Source: Chalciporus piperatus (Eukaryota; Basidiomycota; Agaricomycetes; Boletales; Boletaceae). From it: a DNA stretch of 56,342 nucleotides. The stretch spans positions 1 through 56,342 of the forward strand of contig JBBPTG010000163.1 in assembly GCA_038093975.1 (NCBI GenBank), read 5' to 3'. A program made the position numbers and the translations under genes. This document shows, one piece after another, positions 53,271 through 56,342 of this stretch. The notes below the pieces were generated by a model. The model was not told the DNA's origin. It worked only from the letters and a program-made list of their open reading frames with translations, and did no database searches. Positions within the stretch are counted from its first letter, which is position 1; each line of letters starts with the position of its first letter.

Positions 53271-56200
53271 AACCCCTTTCACACGCATCTGGGTGTGTGA
53301 GAGGATCTCGCTACGGACCGCTAGAAATAGAAAACTCCGCGGATGATGATGCGGATGACACATTAGTTTCCAATATTACTTTGCTGACAGAGGAGTCCCT
53401 TGATGGGCTCGGCCCGGGCGTTACACGGGTGCTTAATTCCTCTATTTCCCCTTCTCCCACACAAATCCCAGACAATGCTTTCGTGCGCTCGTTCGCGCCG
53501 GAACGCGAAATACTTCTCGCAATCAAGATTCGTCCTGAAACAAGTCGGACATTCATTCCACTTACGGCACTCCTTGACTCAGGAGCGAATGCCATATTCA
53601 TAGATCGCCAGTGGGCGAAATCACATCACATTCCCTTGACAAAGTTACGTCATGCAATTCCCGTTTACAACGTGGACGGAACAAGGAATTCCGCTGGTTC
53701 TATTACGCACTCAGCCGAGCTAGTGCTAGATTACGAAGGACACCGCGAAGAAGTCACTGCGGAAGTCACAGATCTTGGCAAGAACGCCTTCATACTCGGA
53801 TTTTTATGGCTGAAACGTCATAATCCGGATATTAACTGGAGTAAGGGAACAGTCAAAATGACTCGTTGCCCACACACGTGTGCCCTACTCCAAGAAAGGC
53901 CAAACCTAGATATCCAAGATCCAGACCACCAGGAACGAGATTCCCAGTATTCTGCATACTCCGCTATCCATGCGCTTGACGCGCAAATTCCCAAAGAAAA
54001 AGAAAAGACCGTGGAGGAAATGGTCCCAAAAGAGTACCACAAATTCCTCAAGGTGTTCTCTAAAGGAGAATCGGAACGCATGCCCTTACGCAAGCCGTGG
54101 GATCACGCTATTGATCTAAAAGAGACGTTCAAACCTAAAAAGGGTAGACTGATACCACTTTCGGAAGCGGAACAGAAGGAAGTCAGCGACTTTATCGATG
54201 ATCAGCTCAAAAAGGGCTACATCGCGCCTTCTAAATCCCCCCAAACGTCACCAGTCTTCTTTGTCCCTAAAAAGGATGGACGAAAACGCATGGTACAGGA
54301 TTACCGTTACCTAAACGAACACACGGTCAAAAATAACTATCCTTTGCCGTTGATCGGCCAACTCGTTGACAAGCTCAAAGGAGCTAAATTATTCACAAAG
54401 ATGGATCTCAGATGGGGATACAACAATGTTCGCATCAAAGAAGGCGATGAATGGAAGGCCGCTTTCGTTTGCTTCCGTGGTTCTTTCGAACCCCGAGTCA
54501 TGTACTTCGGTCTCTGTAACTCCCCCGGCACATTCCAAGCGATGATGAAAGAAATCTTCGCAGACATGGAAGACGTGCTCGTCGTCTACATAGACGATTT
54601 GATGATCTTTACCAAAACGGAAAATCAGGCAGAACATGACAAAATCGTGCTTGAAGTTCTTCGCAGACTAGAAGAAAATGACCTATTCGTAAAACCCGAA
54701 AAATGCAATTTCCGCGTATCAGAGGTAGAATTCCTTGGAATGATCGTAGGAAAAGATGGGATAAAAATGGATCAATCTAAAGTCACCGCCATACTGGAAT
54801 GGCCAGAGCCAAAGAACGTCAAAGGCGTAAGAAGCTTCCTAGGTTTAGCAAACTTCTATCGAAGGTTCATTCAAGACTACGCGCAAGTCGCACGTCCTCT
54901 CAATGACCTAACCAAAAAGGAACAAACCTTCGTGTGGGATGACAAATGTCAAATAGCGTTTGATACGCTGAAAAAGAGTTTCACCTCAGCTCCCATACTC
55001 GCCTTCCCTGACGGCAACTGTCAATTCCGCTTAGAATGCGATGCATCTAATTACGCAACGGGCGCAGTCCTATCTATTCTAAAAGAAGACAAATGGCACC
55101 CAGTTGCCTATTCATCTCATTCCATGACTCCGCAAGAACGGAATTATCCTATCGCCGATAAAGAAATGCTCTCAGTCATTCAGGCACTAGAGCAATGGCG
55201 GCATTACCTAGAAGGTGCTAAACACCAGTTTGAGATATGGAACGACCACGCAAACCTGCAGTGGTTCATGACGAGACAGGATCTCAACCGACGACAAGCG
55301 CGCTGGGCGCAATATCTATCTCGATTCAATATGCTCTGGGTTTACAAACCTGGACCTTCTATGGCAAAAGCTGACGCTCTCTCACGTCGAGAAGACCACG
55401 CCGTCGGAGTTGAAAATGACAATAAAGGAATATTGGTCATTGCTCCCGAAAATATCCGCACAGTCGCCCTGACAGATGAAGGGGCACGGATCAAACAGAG
55501 AGTCTTCCTTGCAACGTGCAAGCTATCTGAGACAGAAGTTCAGAAGTTCCAAAAGAAAGGCATTCATGAAAAGCTTGATGGCTTACTCTATGACGAAGAA
55601 GATCGGATGTACATTCCGGAAGATAACATACTCCGAATGGACATCATTCGTCTACATCATGACACACCGGCTGCAGGACACCCCGGTTACGAGAAAACGC
55701 TAGAACTCATTCAACGGTCTTACATGTGGCCTGGACTTGCCACTCTCGTAAAAGAATACGTATCTCACTGTCAGACCTGCCAGAGATTCAAAGGAACGAA
55801 TCAGGCACCTGCAGGCCTTCTCCAACCCTTGCCGGTTCCTAGGGGACCCTGGCAACACATTACTGCGGATTTCATTACGGGTTTACCCGAATCACGTGGT
55901 TTTAATGCAATCTTGACGGTGGTAGATCGCTTCTCGAAAGAAGTCGAACTCATACCATGCACAAAAACGTGTTCGGCCCTAGAAACCGCTCGCCTATTCC
56001 TTTCTCACGTATGGAAGCATCATGGACTTCCTTTATCCATTACATCAGATCGAGGTCCGCAGTTCGCAGCGCAAGTCGCTAAAGAAATCAATGATGCCCT
56101 TGGTATTGATACCAAGCTCAGTACGGCATTCCATCCGCAGACAGATGGACAATCAGAAATCGTAAACAAAGAAGTTGGAAAGTTTCTGCGAATCTACTGC

Positions 56201-56342
56201 TTCGATAAACAAAATCAATGGGCAGACTGGCTAGCCATCGCCCAATTCTCTATCAATAACAAGTATCATACTTCAACGAAAAAGTCGCCGTTCGAAGTCA
56301 CACGTTCATATGAACCACGCATGGGCACAGAACCACATGCTT
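53267..56342 (+). CDS. Pol polyprotein of element C, partial
   Basis: Open in the -1 frame from the gag stop to the window end. Protease ALLDSGANAIFIDRQW; RT PVFFVPKKDGRKRMVQDYR, YFGLCNSPGTFQAMM, VVYIDDLMIF; RNase H FRLECDASNYATGAVL, NYPIADKEMLSVIQALEQW; integrase HHDTPAAGHPGYEKTLELIQ, CQTCQRFKG, ITADFITGLPESRGF, ITSDRGPQFAAQ, HPQTDGQSEIVNKE. No stop or frameshift seen, so the element may be competent. GPY/F and chromodomain parts lie beyond the window. Confidence 0.92.
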   Translation, partial: MKPLSHASGCVRGSRYGPLEIENSADDDADDTLVSNITLLTEESLDGLGPGVTRVLNSSISPSPTQIPDNAFVRSFAPEREILLAIKIRPETSRTFIPLTALLDSGANAIFIDRQWAKSHHIPLTKLRHAIPVYNVDGTRNSAGSITHSAELVLDYEGHREEVTAEVTDLGKNAFILGFLWLKRHNPDINWSKGTVKMTRCPHTCALLQERPNLDIQDPDHQERDSQYSAYSAIHALDAQIPKEKEKTVEEMVPKEYHKFLKVFSKGESERMPLRKPWDHAIDLKETFKPKKGRLIPLSEAEQKEVSDFIDDQLKKGYIAPSKSPQTSPVFFVPKKDGRKRMVQDYRYLNEHTVKNNYPLPLIGQLVDKLKGAKLFTKMDLRWGYNNVRIKEGDEWKAAFVCFRGSFEPRVMYFGLCNSPGTFQAMMKEIFADMEDVLVVYIDDLMIFTKTENQAEHDKIVLEVLRRLEENDLFVKPEKCNFRVSEVEFLGMIVGKDGIKMDQSKVTAILEWPEPKNVKGVRSFLGLANFYRRFIQDYAQVARPLNDLTKKEQTFVWDDKCQIAFDTLKKSFTSAPILAFPDGNCQFRLECDASNYATGAVLSILKEDKWHPVAYSSHSMTPQERNYPIADKEMLSVIQALEQWRHYLEGAKHQFEIWNDHANLQWFMTRQDLNRRQARWAQYLSRFNMLWVYKPGPSMAKADALSRREDHAVGVENDNKGILVIAPENIRTVALTDEGARIKQRVFLATCKLSETEVQKFQKKGIHEKLDGLLYDEEDRMYIPEDNILRMDIIRLHHDTPAAGHPGYEKTLELIQRSYMWPGLATLVKEYVSHCQTCQRFKGTNQAPAGLLQPLPVPRGPWQHITADFITGLPESRGFNAILTVVDRFSKEVELIPCTKTCSALETARLFLSHVWKHHGLPLSITSDRGPQFAAQVAKEINDALGIDTKLSTAFHPQTDGQSEIVNKEVGKFLRIYCFDKQNQWADWLAIAQFSINNKYHTSTKKSPFEVTRSYEPRMGTEPHA

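Larger units (their letters stand above)
50650..56342 (+). mobile_element. Ty3/gypsy chromovirus-type element C, partial (runs off window)
   Basis: Plus-strand order: 5' LTR (50650 to about 51166), a 260-codon pre-gag frame, gag, pol in the -1 frame, open to the window end inside integrase. Inserted into element B's pre-gag ORF; the five bases before it are CAAGA, the expected target duplication to be found after its 3' LTR. Confidence 0.9.

Noticed and set aside
1..56342. tRNA or rRNA genes
   Set aside because: No convincing cloverleaf with matching A and B boxes and no rRNA-like stretch was seen by eye; a tRNAscan run would be needed to exclude them.

Overview
The window looks like a basidiomycete (Agaricomycetes) chromosome segment. 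Genes are intron-dense with short 50-105 nt introns. There is a KDZ transposase of the kind amplified in mushrooms, two Ty3/gypsy chromoviruses, a LINE fragment, a fungal kinase with a MLKL-like N-terminal helical domain, and single-copy fungal genes (DENND6, ATG22, Nup49/58, Bqt4-like). The style would suit a Rhizoctonia/Ceratobasidium-like fungus, but the species is inferred only.

Left part (1-15.6 kb), repeats and transposons. Positions 1-3.95 kb hold stacked satellite families: two arms of CAGT/ACTG-rich sequence in inverted orientation around two other tandem families, then a 33-bp minisatellite. A minus-strand gene ending in an HMG-box-like segment (3912-6196) follows. Next is a minus-strand KDZ transposase gene (6783-15001), split by a 4.7-kb LTR retroelement (7755-12446) with a 5-bp target duplication and almost identical LTRs. 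That element has lost gag and pol but keeps a broken chromodomain and a small hydrophobic ORF.

Middle part (16-34 kb), ordinary gene-dense core: CPSF6-like RNA-binding protein (-), DENND6 (-) head to head with a lysine-methyltransferase-like gene (+), a MLKL-NTD-like kinase (-) that lacks the usual VAIK lysine, a ricin-B-like membrane protein (+), an arrestin-like protein (-) head to head with a Nup49/NUP58-like nucleoporin (+), and ATG22 (-).

Right-middle part (34-42.4 kb): a directly repeated ~1.6-2 kb segment carries two copies of a small secreted-protein gene. Copy 2 (38947-39639) reads as a secreted precursor with three identical 18-residue exons followed by KR-delimited repeats (DYIAGHADFIGDHEGH[S/P]KR), the layout expected of a Kex2-processed repeat peptide. 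A Bqt4-like nuclear-membrane protein gene (41084-42416) follows.

Right end (43.3-56.3 kb), a nest of three retroelements: a LINE 3' end (-) broken by Ty3/gypsy element B (-), which is itself broken by Ty3/gypsy element C (+), running off the window. B carries an extra two-TM ORF after pol, homologous to the hydrophobic ORF kept in the gutted element at 7.8-12.4 kb. C carries an extra 260-codon reading frame before gag that contains no methionine codon. In both, pol lies in the -1 frame relative to gag.

The most novel candidates are the KR-repeat peptide gene with its tandem identical exon/intron units, and the retroelement accessory membrane ORF shared by an autonomous-looking and a gutted element.
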